Shown: positions 54,559 to 64,000 of the stretch, piece by piece
Position numbering within the stretch: position 1 is the stretch's first letter
Layout of the letters: each line of letters begins with the position of its first letter
NCBI RefSeq assembly: GCF_004296335.1
Contig: NZ_SGIU01000001.1
Span: 1,093,290-1,157,289, forward strand
Direction: 5' to 3'
DNA: 64,000 bases
DNA from: Flagellimonas allohymeniacidonis
Lineage (GTDB): Bacteria; Bacteroidota; Bacteroidia; Flavobacteriales; Flavobacteriaceae
The notes under the pieces: generated by a model
Seen by the model: the letters and a program-made list of their open reading frames with translations, nothing else
Told to the model about the DNA's origin: nothing
Database searches by the model: none
Translations under genes and position numbers: made by a program

Positions 54559-55749
54559 ATGAAAACAGCATATATCGTAAAAGCATACAGAACAGCGGTA
54601 GGAAAGGCACCTCGAGGCTTGTTCCGTTTTAAAAGACCAGACGAATTGGCCGCGGAAACCATCGAGCACATGATGAGCGAGGTACCCCAATTGGATAAAA
54701 AACGCATTGATGATGTCATCGTGGGAAATGCTATGCCAGAAGCAGAACAGGGTTTGAATATGGCGCGTCTCATTTCATTGATGGGATTGAATATCGAAGA
54801 TGTTCCCGGTGTAACGGTAAACCGCTATTGCGCATCTGGGTTGGAAACCATTGGAATAGCTACGGCCAAAATACAATCGGGAATGGCGGACTGCATTATC
54901 GCTGGGGGTTCAGAAAGTATGAGCTACATTCCCATGGGGGGCTATAAACCCACCCCAGATTATGCTACGGCCAAAGAAGGCCATGAAGACTATTATTGGG
55001 GTATGGGACTAACTGCAGAGGCAGTGGCCCAACAATTTAAAGTGTCCCGTGAAGACCAAGATGTCTTTGCCTATAATTCCCATGTAAAGGCCCTTAACGC
55101 CCAAGAAGAAAATCGTTTTCAAGACCAAATTGTTCCTATCGAAGTGGAACACACTTTTGTAAACGAAGCGGGCAAAAAAGAAACCAAAACCTATACAGTA
55201 AGCAAGGATGAAGGTCCGAGAAAGGGCACCAATATTCCCACATTGAACAAACTAAGACCTGTGTTCGCAGCCGGAGGAAGCGTTACCGCCGGAAACTCAT
55301 CTCAAATGAGCGACGGTGCAGCCTTTGTATTGGTGATGAGTGAAGAAATGGTCAAGGAATTGAATCTGGAACCCATTGCCCGATTGGTGAACTATGCCGC
55401 TGCTGGGGTCGAGCCACGGATTATGGGAATAGGACCCGTAAAAGCCGTTCCAAAAGCTTTGAAACAAGCTGGATTAAAACAACAGGATATTGAACTTATA
55501 GAGTTGAATGAAGCCTTTGCCTCCCAATCTTTAGCAGTTATTCGAGAACTGGGTTTAAACCAGGAGATTATCAATGTGAATGGCGGTGCCATCGCTTTGG
55601 GACACCCACTCGGTTGCACTGGTGCCAAACTTTCCGTGCAATTGTTTGATGAAATGCGAAAGCGAGACATGAAAGGAAAATACGGCATGGTCACCATGTG
55701 CGTAGGAACCGGACAAGGTGCAGCTGGCATCTACGAATTTTTAAACTAA
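54559..55749 (+). CDS. Acetyl-CoA acyltransferase (thiolase)
   Basis: 396 residues. Catalytic cysteine C91 in [12 protein letters not shown]349 in [16 protein letters not shown] and C381 in [12 protein letters not shown] are all present. It cleaves 3-ketoacyl-CoA to acetyl-CoA and a shortened acyl-CoA, the FadA/FadI role. One base separates it from the preceding stop, so expression is coupled. Confidence 0.94.
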   Translation: MKTAYIVKAYRTAVGKAPRGLFRFKRPDELAAETIEHMMSEVPQLDKKRIDDVIVGNAMPEAEQGLNMARLISLMGLNIEDVPGVTVNRYCASGLETIGIATAKIQSGMADCIIAGGSESMSYIPMGGYKPTPDYATAKEGHEDYYWGMGLTAEAVAQQFKVSREDQDVFAYNSHVKALNAQEENRFQDQIVPIEVEHTFVNEAGKKETKTYTVSKDEGPRKGTNIPTLNKLRPVFAAGGSVTAGNSSQMSDGAAFVLVMSEEMVKELNLEPIARLVNYAAAGVEPRIMGIGPVKAVPKALKQAGLKQQDIELIELNEAFASQSLAVIRELGLNQEIINVNGGAIALGHPLGCTGAKLSVQLFDEMRKRDMKGKYGMVTMCVGTGQGAAGIYEFLN

Positions 55750-55772
55750 AAGAAGAACTAAAATCTATAGCT

Positions 55773-57584
55773 ATGAGCACAGATACCCTAACTAAAGATA
55801 TTCTGAGAGGAGGTCAGTTTCTGGTTAAAGAAACCGACTGTGAAGATGTATTCACCCTTGAAGATTTGAACGAAGAACAGAAAATGATGCGTGAAAGCAC
55901 CAAGGAGTTTGTTGACCGCGAACTTTGGGCGCACTGGGAACGCTTTGAACATAAGGATTATGCCTACACTGAAGAAACTATGCGCAAGGCAGGTGAGCTG
56001 GGCCTTTTGAGTGTTGCCGTCCCGGAAGCGTATGGTGGAATGGGCATGGGCTTTGTTTCCACAATGTTGGTTTGCGATTACATTTCAGGAGCCACAGGTT
56101 CTTTTAGCACGGCTTTTGGTGCTCATACCGGTATTGGTACAATGCCCATTACGTTGTATGGAACGGAAGAACAAAAGCAAAAATATGTTCCTAAACTTGC
56201 CTCTGGAGAATGGTTCGGAGCGTATTGCTTAACAGAGCCTGGAGCGGGTTCTGATGCCAATTCCGGAAAAACCAAGGCAGTACTGTCCGAGGATGGAAAA
56301 TACTATAGTATTACGGGACAAAAAATGTGGATTTCCAATGCAGGCTTCTGTAATCTTTTTATCGTTTTTGCCAGAATCGAGGATGATAAGAATATAACAG
56401 GTTTTATTGTTGAAAATGACCCCAGTAATGGAATTACGCTTGGTGATGAGGAAAAGAAATTGGGAATTCACTCCTCTTCTACCCGACAGGTTTTCTTCAA
56501 TGAGACCAAGGTACCTGTTGAAAACATGCTTTCCGAAAGAGGTAATGGGTTCAAGATTGCGATGAATGCACTAAATGTAGGTCGAATCAAATTGGCCGCT
56601 GCCTGTCTGGAAGCCCAACGGCGTGTTATCAACGAGGCCGCCAAGTATGCCAACGAACGAATCCAATTCAAGACACCTATCATTAATTTTGGGGCAATTA
56701 AAGCGAAAATTGCTGATATGGCGACCAATGCCTATGCCGATGAATCGGCTTGTTATCGAGCTGCCAAAAATATTGAGGACAGAATTGCCATACGTGAGGC
56801 TGAGGGCAACACCCATCAAGAGGCGGAGCTCAAGGGCGTTGAGGAATATGCCATCGAATGTTCGATTTTAAAAGTAGCTGTGTCCGAACATGTTCAACAC
56901 ACTTCCGATGAAGGTATTCAGATTTTTGGGGGAATGGGCTTCAGCGCCGATACCCCAATGGAATCTGCCTGGAGAGACGCACGTATCTCAAGAATTTATG
57001 AAGGTACCAACGAAATCAACCGAATGTTGGCCGTAGGCATGTTAGTCAAGAAAGCCATGAAAGGGCATGTTGATCTTTTAGGACCTGCCACCGCCGTTGG
57101 TGAAGAATTGATGGGCATCCCATCCTTTGACACACCTGATTTCACTGAATTGTTCTCTGAAGAAAAAGATTTAATTGCCCGATTGAAAAAGGTTTTCTTA
57201 ATGGTAGCAGGTAGCGCCGTTCAGAAATTTGGACCAGATTTAGAGAAACATCAAATGTTGTTGACGGCGGCCTCAGATATTTTAATTCAAGTATATTTGG
57301 CAGAATCAACATTGCTTAGGACAGAGAAAAATGCAAAAAGATTTGGAGAAGACTCCCAAGCTGCGCAAATTGCAATGTCCAAGTTGTATCTTTACAGAGC
57401 TGTGGATATCGTTATCCAAAAAGGAAAGGAAGCCATTGTTTCTTTTGCCGAAGGAGATGAACAGCGAATGATGCTTATGGGGCTAAAACGATTTACGAAA
57501 TACACAAATCAACCCAATGTCGTGGCACTCCGCACACAAATTGCGGACAAGGTTGCAGCGGATAATGGGTATACCTTTGACTAA
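55773..57584 (+). CDS. Acyl-CoA dehydrogenase with C-terminal extension
   Basis: 603 residues from the ATG at 55773 (MSTDTLTKDILRGGQF); the open frame extends upstream over the end of the thiolase gene without protein-like sequence. The flavin-binding GAYCLTEPGAGSDA and WISNAGFCNLFIVFARI segments, and the catalytic glutamate in RIYEGTNEINRM near residue 409, are intact. The extra 190 C-terminal residues put it with the very-long-chain-type dehydrogenases. It performs the first step of beta-oxidation. Confidence 0.92.
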   Translation: MSTDTLTKDILRGGQFLVKETDCEDVFTLEDLNEEQKMMRESTKEFVDRELWAHWERFEHKDYAYTEETMRKAGELGLLSVAVPEAYGGMGMGFVSTMLVCDYISGATGSFSTAFGAHTGIGTMPITLYGTEEQKQKYVPKLASGEWFGAYCLTEPGAGSDANSGKTKAVLSEDGKYYSITGQKMWISNAGFCNLFIVFARIEDDKNITGFIVENDPSNGITLGDEEKKLGIHSSSTRQVFFNETKVPVENMLSERGNGFKIAMNALNVGRIKLAAACLEAQRRVINEAAKYANERIQFKTPIINFGAIKAKIADMATNAYADESACYRAAKNIEDRIAIREAEGNTHQEAELKGVEEYAIECSILKVAVSEHVQHTSDEGIQIFGGMGFSADTPMESAWRDARISRIYEGTNEINRMLAVGMLVKKAMKGHVDLLGPATAVGEELMGIPSFDTPDFTELFSEEKDLIARLKKVFLMVAGSAVQKFGPDLEKHQMLLTAASDILIQVYLAESTLLRTEKNAKRFGEDSQAAQIAMSKLYLYRAVDIVIQKGKEAIVSFAEGDEQRMMLMGLKRFTKYTNQPNVVALRTQIADKVAADNGYTFD

Positions 57585-57617
57585 TTCAAATAATGCTTAG
57601 ACAAAGCTTATTTGGAA

Positions 57618-57644
57618 AAACCGCCTTCTGAGGCGGTTTTTTTT
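57618..57644 (+). terminator. Terminator of the beta-oxidation operon
   Basis: AAACCGCC-TTCTGA-GGCGGTTT, 8-bp stem followed by more T (eight T in all from 57637), 34 bases after the dehydrogenase stop. Confidence 0.93.
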
Positions 57645-57688
57645 ATTTGCCATTTTGTAAGGTTGCGCGAAGCCCATACTTTTATCCT

Positions 57689-59131
57689 ATGGATCAAAGT
57701 CTCATTGAAAAGGTTTACAGTACCGATGATTTTGAAGAAAAAGGACATGCGCTGATAAATTTGTTCTCCAAACATCTTCAAAATACCATTTCATCAGAAA
57801 AAGAAAGAGTCATTCAGTGGAGTAATCCAGAGGTGGAACTGTCATACTGGAAGGACTTTTTAGCGAACAAGGATCCAAAAGCCTTTTTTGAGGAAGTTTT
57901 AAAGCGCACCACACATACACATCATCCAAAATATGTGGGACACCAAGTTGCAGCCCCAGCCCCCATCACTGTGCTGACCGGAGCGTTGAGTTCGCTATTG
58001 AACAATGGGATGGCCGTTTATGAAATGGGAATGTCCCCTACAGCCATGGAACGCATTGTTACCGACAAACTTGCAGAGAAAATCGGCTACGACTCGCAAT
58101 CCAGGGGAATTTTGACTTCGGGTGGAACATTGGCCAATCTTACGGCCTTGCTCGCAGCGCGAAAAGCAAAAGTGCTACACGACGTATGGAACGAAGGCCA
58201 TTCACAACCTTTGGGCATTATGGTCAGTGAGCAAGCACATTATTGTGTAGACCGCGCAGCCAAGATCATGGGGCTTGGCAATAAGGGCATTATCAAGCTG
58301 CCTGTTCGTGATAACTTCGCTATGGATGTTGACAGGCTTGAGGAGTACTATGGAAAAGCGATGTCGCAAGGTATCCACGTTTTTGCCATTGTGGGCAGTG
58401 CCCCAGCAACAGCTACTGGAGCGTATGATAATCTTGAAGCCATTGGAAACTTTGCTCAAAAACACAATCTCTGGTTTCATGTGGATGGAGCCCATGGCGG
58501 GGCCGCTATATTCTCGGAAAAGTACATGCATCTACTAAATGGAATCGAAAAGTCTGATTCGGTGGTCATTGACGGACATAAAATGATGCTTATGCCTACG
58601 ATTACCACTGCGCTTGTTTTTAAAGACGGAAGTGATTCGCACAGTACGTTTAGCCAAAAAGCAGACTATCTACTGATAGATACAGAGGAGGAAGATTGGT
58701 ATAACGGGGGAAAGCGTACTTTTGAATGTACCAAAAGTATGATGAGTTTACACTGGTTTATTATTCTCAAAATGTACGGAGAAGAGGTTTTTGATTCCTA
58801 TCTCACCAGGCAGTACGATTTGGCTCGAGAATTTGCGTCTTTTTTGACCAATGAAACTGACTTTGAACTTGCTGTTGAACCCATGTCCAATATTTTGTGC
58901 TTTAGATGGATAAAACCTGGAGAAAATCTTGCTGCAATAAACTCCATAAACGAATCCATACGCCAAAAGCTTTTGGATAAAGGTGAATTTTATTTGGTTC
59001 AGACCAAACTAAAGGGTGTGCATTACTTGCGCACTTCGCTTATGAATCCTTTCACCACTATGGACCATCTAAAAGAGTTGGCACATCAGATAAGAAGCAT
59101 TGGAAAGAATCACGTGAAAACCATCAACTAA
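57689..59131 (+). CDS. PLP-dependent decarboxylase family protein
   Basis: 480 residues from the ATG at 57689 (MDQSLIEKVYSTDDFEEKG); a TTG 14 codons upstream falls in the terminator. GILTSGGTLANLTALLAAR, WFHVDGAHGGAAIFS and the cofactor lysine K298 in VIDGHKMMLMP identify the group II decarboxylase fold. It is of the diaminobutyrate/cysteine-sulfinate type by general layout; the substrate is uncertain. It differs clearly from the 11408 protein. It overlaps the convergent GH15 gene by 8 bases. Confidence 0.85.
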   Translation: MDQSLIEKVYSTDDFEEKGHALINLFSKHLQNTISSEKERVIQWSNPEVELSYWKDFLANKDPKAFFEEVLKRTTHTHHPKYVGHQVAAPAPITVLTGALSSLLNNGMAVYEMGMSPTAMERIVTDKLAEKIGYDSQSRGILTSGGTLANLTALLAARKAKVLHDVWNEGHSQPLGIMVSEQAHYCVDRAAKIMGLGNKGIIKLPVRDNFAMDVDRLEEYYGKAMSQGIHVFAIVGSAPATATGAYDNLEAIGNFAQKHNLWFHVDGAHGGAAIFSEKYMHLLNGIEKSDSVVIDGHKMMLMPTITTALVFKDGSDSHSTFSQKADYLLIDTEEEDWYNGGKRTFECTKSMMSLHWFIILKMYGEEVFDSYLTRQYDLAREFASFLTNETDFELAVEPMSNILCFRWIKPGENLAAINSINESIRQKLLDKGEFYLVQTKLKGVHYLRTSLMNPFTTMDHLKELAHQIRSIGKNHVKTIN

Positions 59132-60923
59132 TCGATTCCAAAATTCGCTCCTCACTTTTCTTTCTTGAAAAATTTATGGCGCATTCAATCAAAGCAAGAT
59201 GAGAGTAGGCTTGTGGGAAATTACCCAATAACCTTTTGGTCTTAAAGTCAATATCTTCACTAAAAAGACCTAGGTGATTGCTATATCCCAATAAGCGCTC
59301 AAAATGGGCAAGGGCTTTTTCCTCCTCTCCAATTTTAAAAAGGCTATTGATGAACCAAAACGTGCATATGGTAAAAGAAGAGGAAGGTAATCCAAAATCA
59401 TCCTCGTTTTTATAACGATACAACAGTCCGTCGTTGCTCAACTCTTCCTCAATGGCATGTACGGTGGACACAAACTTGGGGTCCTTCGCATGAATGAACC
59501 CGTAGGATTCCATCAATAAAACAGAGGCATCTAAATGTCGTGAACCATAGGATTGGACAAATGCGTTCTTTTCCGGGTTCCAAGCATTTTCATGGATATC
59601 CTTTTTGATTGCCTGTTCCAGAATGGTCCATTTTTCAATTTTCCTTGACTTTCCAAACATTCGGGCCACTTTAATGGCTCGGTCGATGGCCACCCAACAT
59701 AGCATTTTGGAAAAGGTAAAATGTTGGTCCTCACCCCGAAATTCCCAAATGCCTTTATCGGGTTCCTTCCAGTGTTTCTCTACAATCCAGACAATCCCTT
59801 TGGTAATGCTCCAAAGTTCCTCCCCATTTTCAATATCGTTGCTAAACTTTACCAATTGCTCGTAGATGACATCCATCAAAATGCCATAGATATCATTCTG
59901 TCGCTGTTTGTAAGCCGCATTTCCAACCCGTACCGGTTGAGAACCACGATACCCTTCCAAATGGTCCAAGGTTTTTTCGGTCAATGTCTTTTCCTTGTTG
60001 ATACCATACATGATTTGAAGTTTTTCGTCCTTGTCCGGCATCAAATCAATAATAAACTGTAAGTATCGCTTTGCGGAATTCTTGTGCCCTAGTTCCGAAA
60101 CTACTTTAATAACCATTGAAGCGTCGCGTATCCAGCAAAATCGATAATCCCAGTTGCGAACCTCACCAATTGTTTCTGGCAGCGAAGTAGTAGCTGCGGC
60201 TAAAACGGCACCTGTTTTATCATAGGTTAAAAGTTTTAGGGTGATGGCACTACGCATGATTTCACTATTGAACTGCTTATAGTTTGGTGTACGATCAACC
60301 CAATCGAGCCAATATATCTTGGTGCGCTCCAACTCCAATGATATTTTTTCCGTAGTTGGTTTCAATATCTTTTCGTTATAGCAAATCGAGAAATAGCCAT
60401 CTTCCTCCAAAATAATTTCCTCTCCTTTTAAAACAGTCTGTTTATTAAAAGAGGTATACATAAAAAGCGTATCAAACTTTTGTTTGTGGGTAAGGCTTAC
60501 AATGAAATCCCTTTTGACATGATTTGAGGTTTGGCCCAGGGCATATTCCAATTTAGGATCATACAAAACACTGAACCTTGGTTTCCCAGAAACGTATTTG
60601 ATATACCTAACAATTTCAGGTGGTGCATTGTATTTTCCGTTAGGCTTATGGTACCTGGGCATAAAGTCATGAACTTCAAAGGTATTCTCACCATCCGAGT
60701 ATCGCGTAATCAAGATAGCAGTGTTCCTGTGATATTTTTGATGGATTTCATAATTGTGCTTGGTGATGATCTCAAAACTCCCCCCTTTCTTTTCATCAAG
60801 AAGCTTTGCAAATACTGAAGTGGAATCAAATTGAGGTAAGCAGCACCAATCAAGAGAGCCGGTATCGGAAATCAAGGCAGCACTTCGACAGTTGCCAATT
60901 ATTCCGTAATTTAGGTTATCCAT
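59124..60923 (-). CDS. Glycoside hydrolase family 15 protein (trehalase/glucoamylase-like)
   Basis: 599 residues. The N-terminal domain starts MDNLNYGIIGNCRSAALISD with GSLDWCCLPQFDSTSVFAKLL, typical of bacterial GH15. The (alpha/alpha)6 barrel has VRNWDYRFCWIRDASMVIKVV and IWEFRGEDQHFTFSKMLCWVA, where the general acid/base glutamates lie. No signal peptide, so cytosolic. Such proteins include trehalases and glucan glucohydrolases; the adjacent divergent trehalose synthesis gene favours a trehalose link. Confidence 0.88.
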   Translation of the reverse strand: MDNLNYGIIGNCRSAALISDTGSLDWCCLPQFDSTSVFAKLLDEKKGGSFEIITKHNYEIHQKYHRNTAILITRYSDGENTFEVHDFMPRYHKPNGKYNAPPEIVRYIKYVSGKPRFSVLYDPKLEYALGQTSNHVKRDFIVSLTHKQKFDTLFMYTSFNKQTVLKGEEIILEEDGYFSICYNEKILKPTTEKISLELERTKIYWLDWVDRTPNYKQFNSEIMRSAITLKLLTYDKTGAVLAAATTSLPETIGEVRNWDYRFCWIRDASMVIKVVSELGHKNSAKRYLQFIIDLMPDKDEKLQIMYGINKEKTLTEKTLDHLEGYRGSQPVRVGNAAYKQRQNDIYGILMDVIYEQLVKFSNDIENGEELWSITKGIVWIVEKHWKEPDKGIWEFRGEDQHFTFSKMLCWVAIDRAIKVARMFGKSRKIEKWTILEQAIKKDIHENAWNPEKNAFVQSYGSRHLDASVLLMESYGFIHAKDPKFVSTVHAIEEELSNDGLLYRYKNEDDFGLPSSSFTICTFWFINSLFKIGEEEKALAHFERLLGYSNHLGLFSEDIDFKTKRLLGNFPQAYSHLALIECAINFSRKKSEERILESIS

Positions 60924-61023
60924 ACTGAGGATTTGTATTTCTGTTGGTCAATTCAGGTTTTTATCCAATCATAAAGCGAAAAAATAGGAATTTTATTACA
61001 TTTTGCCCTAAAATCCTTCTTTC

Positions 61024-63234
61024 ATGAGTAAAACTATAATTATTTCCAATAGACTGCCAGTTCAATTGCAAATAAGTGATGGTGGCTTAAACGCTATCCC
61101 CAGTGTTGGAGGTTTGGCCACTGGAATGAAATCGGTGCACACGGGCGGTGAAAGTTTATGGATTGGGTGGTCTGGACTGACCATGGAAGAGATTCCTGAA
61201 TCCCTTGAAAAGGATATTGATGAAGCACTTGCCGAACATGGTTGTTCTAAAGTAAGGCTCTCTTCAAAAGAAGTTGATGGCTTTTATTTTGGGTTTAGCA
61301 ATCGGACCATATGGCCGTTGTTCCACTATTTTTTGGAATATTCCGAATTTGAGCTGGATTTCTGGAACACTTACAAGGCGGTAAATCAAAAATTTGCCGA
61401 TGCCATATTGGAAAAATCGGGAGAGGACGATACTATTTGGGTACATGATTACCAACTTATGTTGGTTCCGCAAATGGTGAAACAAAAAAGACCCAATACC
61501 TCCATAGGTTTCTTTCTACATATCCCATTTCCATCTTATGAAATTTTTAGGACGCTCCCCTGGAGGGAGGAGGTCTTGGAAGGTTTGCTCGGTTCAGATT
61601 TGATTGGTTTCCACACTTACGACTACGAGCGGCATTTCTTAAGTTCAGTGAGAAGGCTGCTGGGATTGGAAGTAAGTTTCAATGACATTTATCTTGAAGA
61701 TCGTGTTATTAAAGTGGATTCATTCCCCATGGGAATAGATTACAACAAGTTTCATGAAGCGGCCAAAGCCAGTGTTTCCCTAAAGGGAGTACAACGTTCT
61801 GACCTCCAAAAGAAGTTGGACGCCCACAAAGAATCAGCCCCGGACACCAAATTAATTGTGTCCATTGACCGGCTCGACTATAGTAAGGGTATCGCAAAAC
61901 GAATCAATGCCTTTGAATATTTTTTAAATAAATATCCCGAGTACAAAGAAAAGGTCCGCTTGATTATATTGGCCGTTCCCTCACGATCCAATGTTCCACA
62001 GTACAAATTGCTGAAACGGGAAATTGATGAGCTTGTGGGTCGCATTAACGGGGAGCTCTCTACCGTGAACTGGACCCCGATTTGGTATTTCTATCGCTCT
62101 TTGTCTTTTGAAAGCCTTATCGATCTTTATGTTTCCAGTGATATTGCATGGCTCACACCATTGCGGGATGGAATGAATCTGGTCGCCAAAGAGTACATTG
62201 CCACACGGACCGAAAAAACGGGTGTTCTGATTTTAAGTGAAATGGCAGGATCGGCCTATGAAATGAATGAAGCCCTACTCATCAACCCTAACAATTTTGA
62301 GGAACAGGCAGACACGCTCAAAAAGGCCATTACCATGCCCAAGGAAGAGCAAATCGCACGGAATACTTTTCTTCAAAATAGATTGGGACGCTACAATGTT
62401 GAGGTATGGGCCAATGAATTCATGAATGCCTTGAGACAAAAAAGCCTTGTTGGTGATGTTAACGTTACCCAAAAAATTTCTGATACCATACTCAAGAATT
62501 TGGGTGGCCAATATGCAAAAGCGAAAAAAAGATTGGTTTTCTTGGATTATGATGGAACCCTGACCGGTTTTCACAAAGACCCCCAGAAAGCCTCTCCCGA
62601 TGATGAGCTATATAGGTTATTGGACAAGCTACAGGAACAAGAAAACACCACCTTCTTTTTGATCAGCGGTAGGGACAAACAAACCTTTACCAAATGGTTT
62701 CTTGAAAAAAAATACAACATGATCGTGGAGCATGGAGTTTGGATTTCACGAAATGGTGAGGAGTTCAAACTCTTGGAGAAGGTCAAGGGAGAATGGATGG
62801 AAAAAATTAAACCGGTATTGGATTCCTTTGTAGACCGTACCCCTGGATCTTTTATTGAGGAAAAGAATTATTCGTTGGCATGGCATTATCGCAATACTGA
62901 TCCAGATTTTGGGGAGAAAAGAGCTACGGAACTTAACACCGTTCTCCGAAGTCTGATAGGCACCGACGATATTAGTGTGCTCAATGGTAACAAAGTGATG
63001 GAGGTAAAAAGCAGTAACGTGAACAAAGGAAGGGCCGCAGTACGTATGCTCGGGGAAGATAATTATGATTTTACTTTCGCCATCGGTGATGATTGGACCG
63101 ACGAATTCATGTTTCAAGAGCTTCCAAAAACAGCGATTACCGTAAAAGTAGGTCTTAAAAAAACCCATGCGAAATATCATGTGGAAAATACAAAACGAGT
63201 CCGTGAGCTCTTAAAACTTTTTGCTGACCAATGA
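61024..63234 (+). CDS. Bifunctional trehalose-6-phosphate synthase/phosphatase
   Basis: 736 residues. The GT20 synthase (about 1-470) has [44 protein letters not shown] and [14 protein letters not shown]. The HAD phosphatase (about 495-735) has nucleophile D508 and D510 in [11 protein letters not shown], plus [12 protein letters not shown]. It joins UDP-glucose with glucose 6-phosphate, then releases phosphate to make trehalose. It is divergent from the GH15 gene and overlaps the next gene as ATGA. Confidence 0.95.
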   Translation: MSKTIIISNRLPVQLQISDGGLNAIPSVGGLATGMKSVHTGGESLWIGWSGLTMEEIPESLEKDIDEALAEHGCSKVRLSSKEVDGFYFGFSNRTIWPLFHYFLEYSEFELDFWNTYKAVNQKFADAILEKSGEDDTIWVHDYQLMLVPQMVKQKRPNTSIGFFLHIPFPSYEIFRTLPWREEVLEGLLGSDLIGFHTYDYERHFLSSVRRLLGLEVSFNDIYLEDRVIKVDSFPMGIDYNKFHEAAKASVSLKGVQRSDLQKKLDAHKESAPDTKLIVSIDRLDYSKGIAKRINAFEYFLNKYPEYKEKVRLIILAVPSRSNVPQYKLLKREIDELVGRINGELSTVNWTPIWYFYRSLSFESLIDLYVSSDIAWLTPLRDGMNLVAKEYIATRTEKTGVLILSEMAGSAYEMNEALLINPNNFEEQADTLKKAITMPKEEQIARNTFLQNRLGRYNVEVWANEFMNALRQKSLVGDVNVTQKISDTILKNLGGQYAKAKKRLVFLDYDGTLTGFHKDPQKASPDDELYRLLDKLQEQENTTFFLISGRDKQTFTKWFLEKKYNMIVEHGVWISRNGEEFKLLEKVKGEWMEKIKPVLDSFVDRTPGSFIEEKNYSLAWHYRNTDPDFGEKRATELNTVLRSLIGTDDISVLNGNKVMEVKSSNVNKGRAAVRMLGEDNYDFTFAIGDDWTDEFMFQELPKTAITVKVGLKKTHAKYHVENTKRVRELLKLFADQ

Positions 63235-64000
63235 TCAACAAACTAACACTGATAGTATTTCTGGGAATGGCTATAATTCTAAATTCCCAGACCAATACAG
63301 AGGTTTACCTTTTTGATTTGGATTGGAAAAATGGAGAAATCTCGCTTTCCAATCCAAAAAACATTTCCAACAATGATGGTTATGACAACCAACCCTCTTT
63401 TTGGGACGATGACACCGTACTATTCTCCTCAACACGAGCGGGGCAAACGGATGTCAAACAATTTTACATAACAAAAGGAAGCACCTCGAAGTGGATAACC
63501 AACACGGCCGCAGGTAGTGAATATTCCCCCTTACGAATTCCTGGTTCAAATAATGTTTCCGCTATTCGATTGGATTTGGATGGGCTACAGAGACTTTATG
63601 AGTACGATATCAAAACAGGTGAATCGGAGCTGTTAAGTGATTTAAAGATAGGCTATCACGTCTGGTACAATGACCATATTTTGGTATCAACTGTGCTGAT
63701 CGATAATCGAATGGATTTGGTGGTCAGTGATCTTAGCGATGGCAATCAGTTTACAGCAGATAGAAATGTTGGACGGTCGTTGCACAAAATACCGGGAACT
63801 GACCTTATTTCTTACATCCATAAATCTCAGCGAGAAAAAGTAGCTTGGACCATCAAATCCCTGAATGTAACATCTCAAAAATTGGATACCATACTGACGC
63901 TTCCATCCCGTGTTGAGGATGTGGCATGGCTTTCAGATGGAACCATATTGCTACCGGATAACAATAGGATTGCCAGATATAATCCAGCAAAAGATAGTAC
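63231..64000 (+). CDS. Secreted TolB-like beta-propeller protein, C-terminus cut by window edge
   Basis: An open frame of 256 codons from an ATG at 63231 (overlapping the previous stop as ATGA) to the window end. A signal peptide (about 1-20, ending NSQ) leads into repeated propeller segments such as NQPSFWDDDTVLFSSTRAGQ, VEDVAWLSDGTILL and EYSPLRIPGSNNVSAIRLD. This matches WD40-like/TolB repeats. It may be a binding protein; the coupling to the trehalose gene is probably structural rather than functional. Confidence 0.8.
   Translation, partial: MINKLTLIVFLGMAIILNSQTNTEVYLFDLDWKNGEISLSNPKNISNNDGYDNQPSFWDDDTVLFSSTRAGQTDVKQFYITKGSTSKWITNTAAGSEYSPLRIPGSNNVSAIRLDLDGLQRLYEYDIKTGESELLSDLKIGYHVWYNDHILVSTVLIDNRMDLVVSDLSDGNQFTADRNVGRSLHKIPGTDLISYIHKSQREKVAWTIKSLNVTSQKLDTILTLPSRVEDVAWLSDGTILLPDNNRIARYNPAKDS

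Noticed and set aside
55698..55772. Upstream extension of the acyl-CoA dehydrogenase frame
   Set aside because: It is encoded within the thiolase gene and has no resemblance to acyl-CoA dehydrogenases; ATG 55773 lies 23 bases after the thiolase stop.

Overview
The window looks like a chromosomal stretch from a member of the Bacteroidota, most likely the family Flavobacteriaceae; a Muricauda/Flagellimonas-like genus is only a guess from gene content. The base composition is about 40% G+C by eye. Start codons lack Shine-Dalgarno sequences. Several genes are preceded by the Bacteroidota promoter pattern TTG-N19/20-TAnnTTTG. Ribosomal protein L31 is the zinc-free type. Many families here (DUF4199, LytTR regulators with His_kinase-type sensors, large single-chain PurL, a GlmU-like hexapeptide protein) are usual in that group. 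I see no rRNA, tRNA, CRISPR array, insertion sequence or prophage. Most of the region is ordinary, densely packed core genome.

Layout. 1-5540: a vitamin B12 uptake locus. A cobalamin riboswitch precedes a TonB-dependent receptor and a cytosolic B12-binding-type protein on the minus strand (the latter cut by the window edge); the BtuF/BtuC/BtuD-like ABC importer runs divergently. 5602-11322: rmuC, then the oxidative pentose phosphate genes (pgl, zwf on minus, gnd on plus) and a DUF1643 gene that starts with TTG. 11408-14181: a PLP-dependent decarboxylase, a DUF4440-type lipoprotein, and an ArsR repressor with an SRPBCC protein. 14202-17486: a LytTR two-component pair divergent from a class C beta-lactamase-type serine hydrolase. 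17584-22241: an ABC transporter/GntR(YtrA-type) operon followed by three membrane-protein genes, each preceded by the same A-rich leader repeat. 22248-25346: carB (short, lacking the allosteric domain) and rpmH.

25493-32680: a secreted protein, a TPR protein, a lytic transglycosylase, an alpha/beta hydrolase, a small acetyltransferase, mtaB, a GlmU-like protein, L31 and a DUF4199 protein. 32723-39312: a glycosyltransferase, a phosphohexomutase, an MsbA-like exporter, and an ECF sigma factor followed by a membrane protein and a periplasmic protein that look like its regulatory partners. 39369-45676: a Ycf48-like lipoprotein, an RsmB-like RNA methyltransferase, an AbgB-like M20 amidohydrolase, a SulP transporter and a CIA30 protein. 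45785-49453: purL. 49558-57584: fatty-acid activation and beta-oxidation (acyl-CoA synthetase, then a MarR regulator with a 26-bp perfect palindrome at its promoter, FadJ-type multifunctional enzyme, thiolase, acyl-CoA dehydrogenase). 57689-64000: a second PLP decarboxylase, a GH15 trehalase/glucoamylase-type enzyme, a fused trehalose-6-phosphate synthase/phosphatase, and the start of a TolB-like secreted protein.

Two short or partial genes were found by hand translation: rpmH (52 aa) and the edge-truncated B12-binding protein. I found no clearly undescribed system. The observations most worth checking are the triplicated 5' leader at 20128-21410, the MarR operator controlling the beta-oxidation operon, the sigma-factor cassette with duplicated PEGYF motifs, and the paired GTAAC operators.
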